Program-made: the position numbers and the translations under genes
Notes under the pieces: generated by a model
Seen by the model: the letters and a program-made list of their open reading frames with translations, nothing else
What the model was told of the DNA's origin: nothing
The model's database searches: none
In this document: positions 1-8,439 of the stretch, piece after piece
How positions within the stretch are numbered: the first letter of the stretch is position 1
Layout of the letters: each line of letters starts with the position of its first letter
Origin: DASPUH01 sp964518505
GTDB taxonomy: Bacteria > Chloroflexota > Limnocylindria > Limnocylindrales > CSP1-4
Assembly (NCBI GenBank): GCA_964518505.1
Contig: CAZFGT010000012.1
Location: forward strand, 1-54,627
DNA length: 54,627 nucleotides
Direction: 5' to 3'

Positions 1-29
1 TCTAGTCGCCCGTCGGCGGGCGGGCCGGT

Positions 30-938
30 TCAGCGAGCGTGGGCGCGGAGCAGCTCGGCGAAGCCAACCTCCTGGAGGCGCCAGTAGGTCGCCAACTCCT
101 CATCACGCAGGCCGTCCGAGGGAGCGGCCGGCGTGCCATTGACGTCGACGACGTAGACGCGGCCCGAGTTGCGGTCCCGCAGCACGTCGAGATCCGCCCA
201 GTCGGCGCCCATGGCTTCGACCATCGCCACGAGGTGGGCCAGCTCGTCGTCACTGAACTGGCTGGATGGATCGACCACCATGGCCAGGCGGTTCTGGCTG
301 ACGTGCCGGAAGCGGTCCTGGACGGGGCGGTGACGCAGGATGTCGTAGACGATGCGCCCGTCCATGACGCAGACCCGGTGATCGGCCACGACGTGGTCGG
401 TCAGGCGGTTGTCCACCAGGCGCTGGGCCACGACGCCCGGCCTTCCGGTCGGCCGATCCACCACCTGGCCGTCATGGGCGGCGTTGTCATCGGACTTCTC
501 CACCAGCTCGGCCGTACCCGGTTCGGGGCTCAGGTCGTAGCCGAACACGCGGCCGTGCACCTCGTTGACATGGCGCTTGCTGATGTCCCGCAGGCGGGCG
601 TTGATGGCCCGGGCGTCGAGCTCCGAGGGCGGCTCATCGCGCAACGTCGCGTCGACGAAGTGGATGGCCGCGTCGGCCCGCCGCAGCGGCACGATGTCGA
701 CGTTGAGGCGGATGCACAGCTGGTACGCGCCATGGAAGTAGCGCGGGGCCTCAGGCGCGAAGGCGACCGTGACGGGGAACTTCCTGCGCCGGCCGTGGCG
801 GACCAGGCGTCGCGTCTCGTACAGCAGGTGCGACCGATCCAGCCCGTGCCAGGAATCGGCCAGCGTGGGCGCCGCGCGGCGGACGACCGGTGTCTCGCGC
901 AGCAACGAGTGGGTGCGCTCCACAAGCTCCATCAACAC
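30..938 (-). CDS. ATP-grasp fold protein of unknown substrate
   Basis: A 302-aa soluble protein. The C-terminal half reads like the end of an ATP-grasp domain: a VAQRLVDN strand, a loop with the DHRVCVMDGRIVYD pattern (residues ~185-205), then an acidic WADLDVLRD segment and a closing YVVDVN, which matches the metal-binding Asp-x-Asn end of the fold. ATP-grasp enzymes usually ligate a carboxylate to an amine or thiol; nothing here identifies the substrate. Start is uncertain: GTG 938, TTG 935 and ATG 932 are consecutive. No Shine-Dalgarno is seen, but a CATACT hexamer (950-945) lies 6 nt before the GTG, so the mRNA may be leaderless. The next minus-strand gene ends at 1018, 80 bp upstream. 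The first 29 bases of the window hold no gene. The fold call is moderately sure. Confidence 0.6.
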   Translation of the reverse strand: MLMELVERTHSLLRETPVVRRAAPTLADSWHGLDRSHLLYETRRLVRHGRRRKFPVTVAFAPEAPRYFHGAYQLCIRLNVDIVPLRRADAAIHFVDATLRDEPPSELDARAINARLRDISKRHVNEVHGRVFGYDLSPEPGTAELVEKSDDNAAHDGQVVDRPTGRPGVVAQRLVDNRLTDHVVADHRVCVMDGRIVYDILRHRPVQDRFRHVSQNRLAMVVDPSSQFSDDELAHLVAMVEAMGADWADLDVLRDRNSGRVYVVDVNGTPAAPSDGLRDEELATYWRLQEVGFAELLRAHAR

Positions 939-1017
939 CGGCGCAGTATGGCGGGGCGAATCGCCCTGCTGGTGCGTCCTGTCGACGGAAGGCGCGACGA
1001 CCGCCCGCGGGCGGGGC

Positions 1018-1359
1018 TCAGGACGCCTGGACCTCGCGGAAGCAGTCGGAGCAGTAGACCGGCTTGTCCTGGCGCGGCTTGAAGGGCACCTGCGCGGCGT
1101 TGCCGCACTTGGAGCAGATCACCGCGAAGTACTCGCGCATGGGCCGGTCGTCGCCCCGCTCGTAGCCACGCGGGCCGCCGATGGAGCGCACGTCATAGCC
1201 GGTGGTCTCGCGCGTCGCGCGACGGCTCGCCCGGCAACTCGGGCAGCGCTTGGGGTCGGAGGCGAAGCCCTTCTGGGCGTAGAACTCCTGGTCGGCCGCC
1301 GAGTGGACGAATTCGATGCCGCAATCGGCACAGGTCAGGGTTCGATCCGTATAGGACAC
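1018..1359 (-). CDS. Double zinc-ribbon protein (zf-trcl type)
   Basis: A 113-aa protein starting at GTG 1359, 10 nt after an AGGAGG ribosome-binding site. The open frame continues upstream but that part is non-coding in character. Two four-cysteine zinc sites are visible: C10-x2-C13 with C39-x2-C42, and C82-x2-C85 with C103-x2-C106. The first matches the 'probable zinc-ribbon' (zf-trcl) pattern, with F-x-x-SAADQEFYAQKGF between the cysteine pairs. The second is a CxxC-(x17)-CxxC knuckle ending in YCSDCF. Proteins of this kind are common in Chloroflexota; their role is not established, though nucleic-acid or ribosome association is often assumed. It is probably monocistronic or followed by the ATP-grasp gene. 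Confident on the zinc sites, not on function. Confidence 0.75.
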   Translation of the reverse strand: MSYTDRTLTCADCGIEFVHSAADQEFYAQKGFASDPKRCPSCRASRRATRETTGYDVRSIGGPRGYERGDDRPMREYFAVICSKCGNAAQVPFKPRQDKPVYCSDCFREVQAS

Positions 1360-1689
1360 CGGGACGGGACCTCCTGGAGCGTGGTTCGCGTTCGCGTTCA
1401 CACCGCCGCGCGGGGAAGCGGAACCGCAGCTGGCATGTGGCGTCGGGAGGAGCCGGGCGCCGCCCAGATGCTGTGCCGAGGTCCCGATCCGGGGCGCACC
1501 GGTGAAGGGACCCAGCCTACCACCGCTCGGCGGGCCTCGCCAGCACGCGGCCGGGCCGCCACGTGACAGGCGAGGTGGCACAATAGCCGCCGAACCTGTG
1601 CCGCACGAGCGAGGGCAAGGGGGCTCCTCGCTCGTCCATCTCCCCGGGCACAGTGGATCGGTCCACGGACGGAGGAACGCGTCGCCCTG
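1360..1689. other. Intergenic region with structured sbcD leader
   Basis: 330 bp between the divergent zinc-ribbon gene and the SbcD-like gene. No convincing reading frame is seen. On the plus strand a CACAAT hexamer (1579-1584) could be a -10. It is followed by a perfect 9-bp hairpin (arms 1606-1614 and 1626-1634, 11-nt loop) and a small hairpin GTGGA-TCGG-TCCAC around 1651-1664. A GGAGG lies about 14 nt before the ATG at 1690. The role of the structures is unknown. Confidence 0.45.
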
Positions 1690-2862
1690 ATGGCCCGCTT
1701 GCTGCACGTGGCAGACGTTCACCTCGGGGCACGCCACCAGGACCTTGGCCCGGCGGCCTCCGCGCAGCGCGAGCGACAGTTCGAGGCCTTCCGACGGGCC
1801 ATCGACCTCGCGCTGGAGGAACGGGTCGACGTCGTCATCGTGGCCGGCGACCTGTTCGACTCGAACCAGCAGCCTCGCCGTTCGGTGGAGCGGGCGGCCG
1901 CCGAGTTCGGCCGCGTCGCCGCCGCCGGCGGGCGGGTCGTGCTGATCCCCGGCACCCACGACGCCTACGACCCCTCCTCGGTCTACCGCGCCTACGACCT
2001 GGCCGCCCTGGCCGGCGTCAAGGCGGAGGACGACGCCATCGTGCTGCTCACGCCGGAGCGGCCGGAGGTCCTCTTCCCCTCGCTGGACCTGCTGGTCTTC
2101 GGCCGCGTGTTCGCCACGAAGCGGGCCCCGCGCAGCCCCCTGGCCGGGTTCGCCGTCGGCACGGACACGCGGGCCACGTGGCGCGTCGGCGTGGTCCACG
2201 GCTCACTGCGCATCGAGGGCAAGGTGACCGACGATGACGTCCTGTTCACCGACGCGGAGATCGCCGCGTCAGGCCTGGACTACCTCGCCCTCGGCCATTG
2301 GCATTCGTTCCAGCAGGGCCGCGCGGGCGCCACGACCTGGGCCTACGCCGGCTCCCCGGAGCCGGTCGCGGTGGATCAGGACGGGGCCGGCCAGGTGGTC
2401 CTGGTGACGCTGGAGGAACACGACGGCCAGCGCCAGGTCCGGCTGGAGGCGCGGCGTGTCGGCCGCACCCGCTTCATGAAGCTCGACGTGGACGCCGCCG
2501 AGGTGGCCGGCCAGCCGGCTCTCTGCGAGCGCCTCGCAGCCCATGCCGACCCGGACCTGGTGATGGACGCCCGCCTCGTGGGGGTCGAGCCGGACGAGCT
2601 CGACATCCACGACGAGGAGGTGGAGCAGCAGCTCGCCGGGCGCTTCCTGCGGCTGCGCTTCCGCAACGCCGCCACGCCGGCGCCGCCGGCCGGGCCGCCG
2701 CTCCCACCCGACACCATCCCCGGCGCGTTCGTGCGCGACCTCGAGGCCCGCATCGCGGCGGCCCGCACGGGCGGGCGCACGGACGAGGCAGCCGAGCTCG
2801 CCGAGGCGTTGCGCCTGGGACGGCTGTTGCTCGACGACCCGCAGCGCGTGACGCTGGGCTGA
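1690..2862 (+). CDS. SbcD/Mre11-type metallophosphoesterase (YhaO-like)
   Basis: A 390-aa nuclease subunit of the calcineurin-like phosphoesterase superfamily. Metal-site motifs are in order: DVHLG (residues 9-13), GDLFDS (~54-59), GTHD (~87-90, in place of the usual GNHD), VHGS (~170) and GHWH (~201-204). The C-terminal ~130 residues form the capping region. In this family the enzyme works as a Mn-dependent exo/endonuclease with an SMC-like ATPase, which is the next gene, one base downstream. The pair resembles Bacillus YhaO/YhaN more than classical SbcCD because the partner ATPase is short. The ATG at 1690 places the first motif at the expected distance. Confident in family; the exact DNA substrate is unknown. 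Confidence 0.88.
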   Translation: MARLLHVADVHLGARHQDLGPAASAQRERQFEAFRRAIDLALEERVDVVIVAGDLFDSNQQPRRSVERAAAEFGRVAAAGGRVVLIPGTHDAYDPSSVYRAYDLAALAGVKAEDDAIVLLTPERPEVLFPSLDLLVFGRVFATKRAPRSPLAGFAVGTDTRATWRVGVVHGSLRIEGKVTDDDVLFTDAEIAASGLDYLALGHWHSFQQGRAGATTWAYAGSPEPVAVDQDGAGQVVLVTLEEHDGQRQVRLEARRVGRTRFMKLDVDAAEVAGQPALCERLAAHADPDLVMDARLVGVEPDELDIHDEEVEQQLAGRFLRLRFRNAATPAPPAGPPLPPDTIPGAFVRDLEARIAAARTGGRTDEAAELAEALRLGRLLLDDPQRVTLG

Positions 2863-2863
2863 G

Positions 2864-5032
2864 ATGCGCCTCCTGAAGCTGCGCCTGCACGACTTCCAGC
2901 GCCACGCCGACGCCACCTTCGAGTTCGCCCCCGGCCTGACGGTCGTGCGCGGGCCCAATGAATCCGGCAAGTCGACCATCCAGCGCGCCATCGAGGTGGC
3001 GCTCTTCCGCCGGGCCACCGCCGGCGGGGCGGAGATGGAGGCGTTGCGGCCGTGGGGTCGCGAGGGGGCCAGCCCCGTCATCGAGCTCGACTTCGAACAC
3101 GACGGCACACCCGGGCGCCTGGTCAAGACGTTCGCCGGGGCGAAGGGCCAGGCCCACCTCACGTTCGGCGACGAGACCATCGATGACCCGGCGGCGGTGG
3201 ACCGCCGACTGGCCGAGCTGACCGGGCTCCCGTCGGAGAAGTTCTTCCGCTCCACCGCCAGCGTGCACCACTACGAGCTGGAGAACCTCGACCGCGACGA
3301 GGCGGCGCTGCGCGACCGGCTCCAGGCGTCCATGAGCGGCGCCGATCGCGGCACGTCGGCGGCCCGCAAGAAGCTGCAGGAGGCGCTGCGCCGCCTGACC
3401 ACGGAGGGGCCGCGCAACCCGGGCACCCTCAAGCAGGACCGCGAACGCGTGGCCGAGCTGGCGGCCGCGGCGCAGCAGGGCGAGGCCGGGCTGGCCGCCC
3501 TGGAGCGTGATCAGGCCGCCCTCTCGACCGCCCGCGATAGCCACGGCGCGGCGGTCGCCCGCGTCGCCGGGGCGCGCGAGCTGCTGGGACGGGCCGAGCA
3601 CGCCGCGACGCTCCTGGCCCGCCAGCACGAGGCGGAGGCGCGCTACCAGCGCTACAAGCGGGCCACCGAACTGCGCGACCAGATCCTGACCCAGGAGGCG
3701 GCCCATCCGGCGTCGATGCCGTTGCCCACGCTGCGCGCGGCGACCGAGCGATTGCGCCAGCAGGAGGCCACCGTCTCCACCCTGCGCGCCGAGCTGGCCG
3801 ACGCGCCGGATGTCTCCACGTACGACGTCGGCAACCTGCCCTCCGCGGGCTGGCGGCGCTTCGCCATCGGGGGCATCGCCCTGGTCCTCATCGGCGCGGT
3901 CGTCGCCCTCGGCACGATCGCCATCCCGCCGCTCGGCAGCGCCAGCTCGATCGTGGGCATCGTCATCGCCGGGGCCGGCCTGCTGCTGGCCCTGGCGAGT
4001 CTCTTCCAGCAGCGCCGCGCCTCCGATACGCGCCGCCAGAACGTCCTGCGCGAGAACGAGATCTCACGCCGCCTGCGGGGCCGCTCGGACATCGAGCAGC
4101 AGCTCAAGGACACCGTGGCGGCACGCGACGCGGGCCTGGCCGCGCTGGCCCTGCCGGACCTGCCGGCGGTCGAGCAGCTGCTGGCCGCCGAGACCGCCCA
4201 CGTCGCCGGCCTGGAGGCCCTGCACGCGGAATACCGTGGCGTCCTCGGCGACGAGCAGCCCACCGACGACGTGGCCCGGCTGCGCGACGCCGCAGCCGCC
4301 GAAGGCGAGACGGCCCGCCACGCCCTGGCCGGGATGGGTGATGTGGGCGCCGACCCCATCGGCACGCGCGATCGGGCGCGGGCGGCCGTGGCCAGCGGCG
4401 AGGCGGAGCGCGAGCGCACGCTGGCGGCCCAGGCCGACGCGCACGCCCGCGTCGAGCAGAATCCCATCGACGCGGAAGAGGTGGCGGCCACGAGCGAGGC
4501 GCTCGCCACGGCCACCGAACGGCTGGCCCTGGACGAGCGGCGGGAGCGCATCTACCGCGCCACCCTGGAGGCCCTGGACCGCGCCGAGGAGGCCACCATG
4601 AAGCGCGCCGCGCGCTTCCTGGAGGCCCGCATGGCCGGTGACGTGGCCAAGATCACGGCCGGCCGCTACCGGCGCGTGCAGGTCGATGAGGCCGAACTGG
4701 CGCTGCGCGTCTGGGCGCCCGAGCGCGGCGACTGGGTCGACGTGCGGACCCTCTCGCAGGGCACCATCGACTCGTTCTACCTGGCGGCGCGGCTGGGGCT
4801 GGTGCGCCAGGTGACCCAGGACCGGCGCCCGCCGCTCATCTTCGACGACCCCTTCCTCACCTTCGACGCCACGCGTGCCCAGCAGGCCCTGGCCCTGCTG
4901 CGGGAGATCGCCGCGGACCACCAGGTCATCTATCTGACCGCCTCCGACCGCTTCGACGCGGTCGCCGAGCACGTCATCGACCTGGCCGGGCCGACCGGCC
5001 GCGACCTGTCCGAGCCCGTCCTGACCGCCTGA
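2864..5032 (+). CDS. YhaN/SbcC-like SMC-type ATPase with membrane hairpin
   Basis: A 722-aa ATPase. The N-terminal Walker A is GPNESGKST (residues 30-38), followed by a long Ala/Glu/Arg-rich coiled coil. Two adjacent hydrophobic segments lie at ~332-380 (FAIGGIALVLIGAVVALG, then IVGIVIAGAGLLLALASL). The coiled coil then returns to a C-terminal head with the signature LSQGT (~630) and Walker B LIFDDPFLTFD (~657-667). At 722 aa it is much shorter than SbcC (about 1050) and has no zinc hook; a two-TM insertion at the coiled-coil apex is typical of YhaN-type AAA_27 ATPases. It is translationally coupled to the upstream nuclease (TGA-G-ATG). Inferred role: DNA-end processing, possibly at the membrane. 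Confidence 0.85.
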   Translation: MRLLKLRLHDFQRHADATFEFAPGLTVVRGPNESGKSTIQRAIEVALFRRATAGGAEMEALRPWGREGASPVIELDFEHDGTPGRLVKTFAGAKGQAHLTFGDETIDDPAAVDRRLAELTGLPSEKFFRSTASVHHYELENLDRDEAALRDRLQASMSGADRGTSAARKKLQEALRRLTTEGPRNPGTLKQDRERVAELAAAAQQGEAGLAALERDQAALSTARDSHGAAVARVAGARELLGRAEHAATLLARQHEAEARYQRYKRATELRDQILTQEAAHPASMPLPTLRAATERLRQQEATVSTLRAELADAPDVSTYDVGNLPSAGWRRFAIGGIALVLIGAVVALGTIAIPPLGSASSIVGIVIAGAGLLLALASLFQQRRASDTRRQNVLRENEISRRLRGRSDIEQQLKDTVAARDAGLAALALPDLPAVEQLLAAETAHVAGLEALHAEYRGVLGDEQPTDDVARLRDAAAAEGETARHALAGMGDVGADPIGTRDRARAAVASGEAERERTLAAQADAHARVEQNPIDAEEVAATSEALATATERLALDERRERIYRATLEALDRAEEATMKRAARFLEARMAGDVAKITAGRYRRVQVDEAELALRVWAPERGDWVDVRTLSQGTIDSFYLAARLGLVRQVTQDRRPPLIFDDPFLTFDATRAQQALALLREIAADHQVIYLTASDRFDAVAEHVIDLAGPTGRDLSEPVLTA

Positions 5033-5047
5033 CCGCGGACGGCGCCG

Positions 5048-5905
5048 CTGGATCCTTCAGCCGTCCTGTTCGGCCTCGCCTCGGGGATCACCTGGGGCGT
5101 CGGTGATTTCGCCGGGGGGCTTGCCAGCCGGCGCCTCGCCACCCTGGTGACGGTCCTGGCGAGCCAGTCGATCGGCCTGGTCGCCGCGGGCTCGGCCGTG
5201 CTGGTCAGCGGCGAGCGGTTCCCGGGCCTGGCGACGCTGGCCTGGGCGGGCGCCGCCGGGCTGGCCGGGGTGAGCGGGCTGTATGCCTTCTACCGGGCGC
5301 TGGCCAGCGGCCAGATGGCCGTCGTCGCCCCGCTCACAGCGGTCATCGGAGCCGGCCTCCCCGCGGCGGTCGGGGTCGTCGGCGGCGACCACCTGACGGC
5401 CCTGCAGCTGGGCGGCATGGCCTGTGGCCTGGTCGCCATCGTGGTCGTCTCGTGGCCCGGCCGCGCGGCCCCTGCCCACGGTGGACCCGGCGTGGCGCGC
5501 CTCCTGCCGCTCATCGTCATCGGCGGGCTGGGCTTCGCTGGCTTCTTCCTGGCCATCCATGAGGCGATGCGTGTCGGCGGGTCGACGTGGTGGCCCCTCG
5601 TCGGCGCCCGGGGCGCGACCGTCATCCTGGCGTCTGCCGTGGCGCTGGTGGTGCGGCCGCGCTGGGAGGGGGTACCCGCCGTGGCGCCCCTCATCCTCAT
5701 GGCCGGCGTGGCCGACTACGGCGGCAACGCCCTCTTCCTGCTGGCCAGCCAGGGCGGCGCGTTCAGCGTCCCCGTCGTCCTCTCATCGCTCTACCCGGTG
5801 ACGACCGTCCTGCTGGCCGCCTGGCTGCTCCATGAGCGGATGCGTCGCTGGCAGGCAGCTGGGATCGCCCTGGCGCTCCTGGGGGTCGCGCTCATCGCGA
5901 CCTGA
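5048..5905 (+). CDS. EamA/DMT-family transporter, apparent CTG start
   Basis: A polytopic protein of about 285 aa with about 10 hydrophobic segments and two EamA repeats; the second repeat ends SLYPVTTVLLAAWLLHERM and GVALIAT. Substrate unknown; relatives export metabolites or amino acids. The start is odd. Coding similarity (VLFGLASGITWGVGDFAGG, the normal first EamA helix) reaches back to 5048, but from the preceding in-frame stop (5030-5032) to that point there is no ATG, GTG or TTG. The candidates are CTG 5048, 15 bp after the SbcC-like stop, or GTG 5147, which would delete helix 1. I favour CTG or coupled re-initiation. It ends 7 bp before the convergent Rieske gene. Confidence 0.72.
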   Translation: MDPSAVLFGLASGITWGVGDFAGGLASRRLATLVTVLASQSIGLVAAGSAVLVSGERFPGLATLAWAGAAGLAGVSGLYAFYRALASGQMAVVAPLTAVIGAGLPAAVGVVGGDHLTALQLGGMACGLVAIVVVSWPGRAAPAHGGPGVARLLPLIVIGGLGFAGFFLAIHEAMRVGGSTWWPLVGARGATVILASAVALVVRPRWEGVPAVAPLILMAGVADYGGNALFLLASQGGAFSVPVVLSSLYPVTTVLLAAWLLHERMRRWQAAGIALALLGVALIAT

Positions 5906-5912
5906 CGACGCC

Positions 5913-6761
5913 TCAGGAGATGCGGCGCGCCTCGTAGCCGCCGGCCTCCGCCGTCCGCACCTCGTACACCGGCTGGTCGTACACGGTCGGGCCGCGCATG
6001 GCGCGGCCGTCGGCGAGGCGGAACCGCGAGCCGTGCCACGGGCATTCGATGCAACCGTCGACGAGGGTGCCCTGGCTGAGCGGGCCGCCGGCGTGCGCGC
6101 ACTGCTCGTGAAGCGCCTGGATGCGGTCGCCCTGGCGCACGAGGACCAGGCTCTGGAGCCCGAACTTGGCGCGCACCGGCTGGCCCTCCGGCACCTCGTC
6201 GACCTCCAGGCGGGCCCACTTCGTCCCCGCCGGGCGCCAGGCATGGCGGTCGACCATGTTGCCCATGACGTAGACGACGTCGCCGCCGGTGAAGGCGCCG
6301 GCCGCCAGGATGAGGTAGGCCACGATGGAGACGGCGATCGGCACCGCTCGCTCGCCGCCGCTCACCCGCAGGCCCAGGGAGACCAGGTACAACACCACGG
6401 CGATGCTCATGAGCGTGCCGTGGATCGTCGCGCGCACGCGCGCCGCCCCGTCCGTATCGCTGTAGTCGGCCAGGCCAGCCAGGGCCGCCGCAAGCAGGGT
6501 CAGGACGCCCAAGGTCAGCGCCACGTCAGCGGCCACGGGCTGGCCGATGACGTCGAGCAGGATGACGAGCATCAGGACGCCGATCGGCACGTCCGTCAGC
6601 AGGGCGTGCAGGGGGTGGCCCAGCCACCGGCCGTTGAGGAAGTCGCGCCCCGGTGCGATGCGGTGGAAGAAGCCGTGGAGGACGTCGTGGACGGCGTCGC
6701 CGAATGGCTTGGCCCAGCCAGCCTGGGCGTCGAGCAGACGGGTCACCAGGCGCCCGATCAC
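5913..6761 (-). CDS. DUF2231 membrane domain fused to Rieske [2Fe-2S] domain
   Basis: A 282-aa protein. Residues ~45-160 are a four-helix membrane module of DUF2231 type (GHPLHALLTDVPIGVL, then helices at ~80-98, 115-133 and 140-158). Residues ~180-282 are a Rieske ferredoxin-like domain with both cluster ligands intact: C221-x-H223 and C240-x2-H243. The domain resembles soluble dioxygenase-type ferredoxins. Expected role is one-electron transfer at the cytoplasmic membrane; the partner is unknown. It is the last gene of the long minus-strand operon, 13 bp after tdk. Domain calls are firm because all ligands are visible; the biological electron donor or acceptor cannot be read. Confidence 0.85.
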   Translation of the reverse strand: MIGRLVTRLLDAQAGWAKPFGDAVHDVLHGFFHRIAPGRDFLNGRWLGHPLHALLTDVPIGVLMLVILLDVIGQPVAADVALTLGVLTLLAAALAGLADYSDTDGAARVRATIHGTLMSIAVVLYLVSLGLRVSGGERAVPIAVSIVAYLILAAGAFTGGDVVYVMGNMVDRHAWRPAGTKWARLEVDEVPEGQPVRAKFGLQSLVLVRQGDRIQALHEQCAHAGGPLSQGTLVDGCIECPWHGSRFRLADGRAMRGPTVYDQPVYEVRTAEAGGYEARRIS

Positions 6762-6774
6762 GTCGGCGACCGCC

Positions 6775-7455
6775 TCACCCGAGCCAGGGTCCGAAGAGCG
6801 AGTCCAGGCCGGGCACCTCGTGACAGCGGCGGCAGCGCGCCTCGTAGGACTCGGGCTTGCCGGCCGGGTCGTTGATGCCCCCGACGACGATGGTGGGCGA
6901 ATCGGCCGGGGCGGGCCGCCCGTTGATGAGCCGCTGCGTGCGCGTCGCCACGCCCTTGCAGACGACGCAGATGGCGGTCAGCTTGTCCACCTCATCAGCG
7001 ATCACCAGCAGGCGGGCCATGGGTCCGAACGGCCAGCCGCGGAAGTCGCGATCCAGGCCGGTCAGGATGACCTCGCGGCCGTCGTCGGCCAGCCGCTCGA
7101 CGACGTCGGCCAGGCCGTTGTCGAAGAACTCGGCCTCCTCGACGGCCACCAGGTCGGGATCCATGTCGGTCACGATGGCGGCGATCTGGTCCGAGTCGGA
7201 GACGGCGCGGCTGGGGAAGGCGACGCCCGAACGCGACTCGATGCGGTCGGCCCCGGTGCGTGTATTGAGGGCGTGATTGACCACCAGCACGCGCCGTCCC
7301 GCGATCTCCGCCCGGCGCAGCAGGCGGATCATCTCCTCGGTCTTGCCCGAGGCCATGGGCCCGCAGAGGACGTGGATCCAGCCACGGCCGCGCTCGACGC
7401 GCGACCCCGCGGCGGCAGGTTCGAGGGCGATCGGGGACCTCCCGAGGGTGACCAT
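6775..7455 (-). CDS. tdk: Thymidine kinase (type II)
   Basis: A 226-aa enzyme that phosphorylates thymidine to dTMP in the salvage pathway. Walker A GPMASGKT (residues 32-39), the lasso/base region ALNTR..., an EEAEFFD motif (~106-112, standing for the usual DExQFF with the catalytic Glu), and the structural zinc cysteines C163/C166 and C208/C211 are all present. It carries about 25 extra N-terminal residues before the phosphate-binding loop and lacks a long C-terminal tail. It starts at ATG 7455, 6 bp after the stop of the EamA gene, so it is part of the pentose-phosphate operon, which supplies deoxyribose precursors. High confidence. Confidence 0.93.
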   Translation of the reverse strand: MVTLGRSPIALEPAAAGSRVERGRGWIHVLCGPMASGKTEEMIRLLRRAEIAGRRVLVVNHALNTRTGADRIESRSGVAFPSRAVSDSDQIAAIVTDMDPDLVAVEEAEFFDNGLADVVERLADDGREVILTGLDRDFRGWPFGPMARLLVIADEVDKLTAICVVCKGVATRTQRLINGRPAPADSPTIVVGGINDPAGKPESYEARCRRCHEVPGLDSLFGPWLG

Positions 7456-7461
7456 GAGTGG

Positions 7462-8439
7462 CTACAGGATACGCCCGGCCGCCGCTCGCTCGCCCTTCGC
7501 CAGGCCTGCCGCGCGGGCGGCCGCGGCGGCCCGCGCGACCCGTGCCGCCATGACCGTGGCCAGCGCCACGCCGGCCAGGACGAGGCCGCAGCCGACCACC
7601 TGCAGCGGGCCGAGCCGCTCGCCGAGGAGGGCCGCCGCGAGCAGCGCCGCGGTCAGCGGATTGAGCAGGAAGATGGCCGCCGAACGGTCGCTGGGCAAGC
7701 GACGGATCCCTGCCACGGCGGCCGCCTGGGCGAGCGTACTGACCGGGCCGGCCAGCCACAGGATGGCCAGGAGGGGCACGGCGCCGCCGTGCGGCACGAG
7801 CCCGCCCGGATCGTTGACGACGGCCAGGGGCAGCGCCACGAGGGCGGTCATGGCCAGCACGGACGTGGTGATCAGGGGCGTCGGCAGCGACCATGCGGCC
7901 GCCCACCGGCGAGTCAGCAGGAGGTAGGCGGCGAAGGCCGCGGCCGCGGCCAGGCCGATGGCCAGGCCCACCGGCGAGGCGCCCCCCGGGTCGAACCCGG
8001 CCAGCAGCACCACCCCGCCGAAGGCCACCGCCAGACCGCCGAGGACGAGCCGGCCCGGGTGTTCGCCAAGGACCAGGCCGGCCCCAGCCGCCACCAGGAT
8101 CGGGTAGAGGCCGGCCACGAAGGCGGCCAGGGTGGCCCCGGACAGATCGACCGCGTACGACAGGCCGACCTGGAAGGCGCCGCCCCCCAGCAGCCCCAGG
8201 AGCAGGAGGCGCACGGCGCGCGCGACCGGTGGCCGGTCGTGATCGTCGCGGATCGCCGATGGACGCAGGCCGATGTAGACGGCGATGAAGGCCAGGCCCA
8301 CCAGGCCGCGCCAGCCGGCCACGGCGAGCGGCGAGAAGCCCCGCAGGGCGAACCCCGTGGCCACCCATGAGGTGCCCCACAGGAGCGCCGCCCCGAGCGT
8401 GAGGGCGAAGCCGGTCCGCTCCTCCGACCAGCCGTTCAC
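7462..8439 (-). CDS. EamA/DMT-family transporter
   Basis: A 325-aa integral membrane protein with ten predicted helices in two five-helix repeats (start: LTLGAALLWGTSWVATG; second repeat from about residue 160). It starts at GTG 8439, overlapping the pgl stop by 4 nt (GTGA), so it is translationally coupled. EamA proteins export or import small metabolites; the substrate here is not identifiable. Its place between 6-phosphogluconolactonase and thymidine kinase could mean export of a sugar or nucleoside metabolite, but this is only context. It is a different subfamily member from the EamA gene at 5048. Confidence 0.88.
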   Translation of the reverse strand: MNGWSEERTGFALTLGAALLWGTSWVATGFALRGFSPLAVAGWRGLVGLAFIAVYIGLRPSAIRDDHDRPPVARAVRLLLLGLLGGGAFQVGLSYAVDLSGATLAAFVAGLYPILVAAGAGLVLGEHPGRLVLGGLAVAFGGVVLLAGFDPGGASPVGLAIGLAAAAAFAAYLLLTRRWAAAWSLPTPLITTSVLAMTALVALPLAVVNDPGGLVPHGGAVPLLAILWLAGPVSTLAQAAAVAGIRRLPSDRSAAIFLLNPLTAALLAAALLGERLGPLQVVGCGLVLAGVALATVMAARVARAAAAARAAGLAKGERAAAGRIL

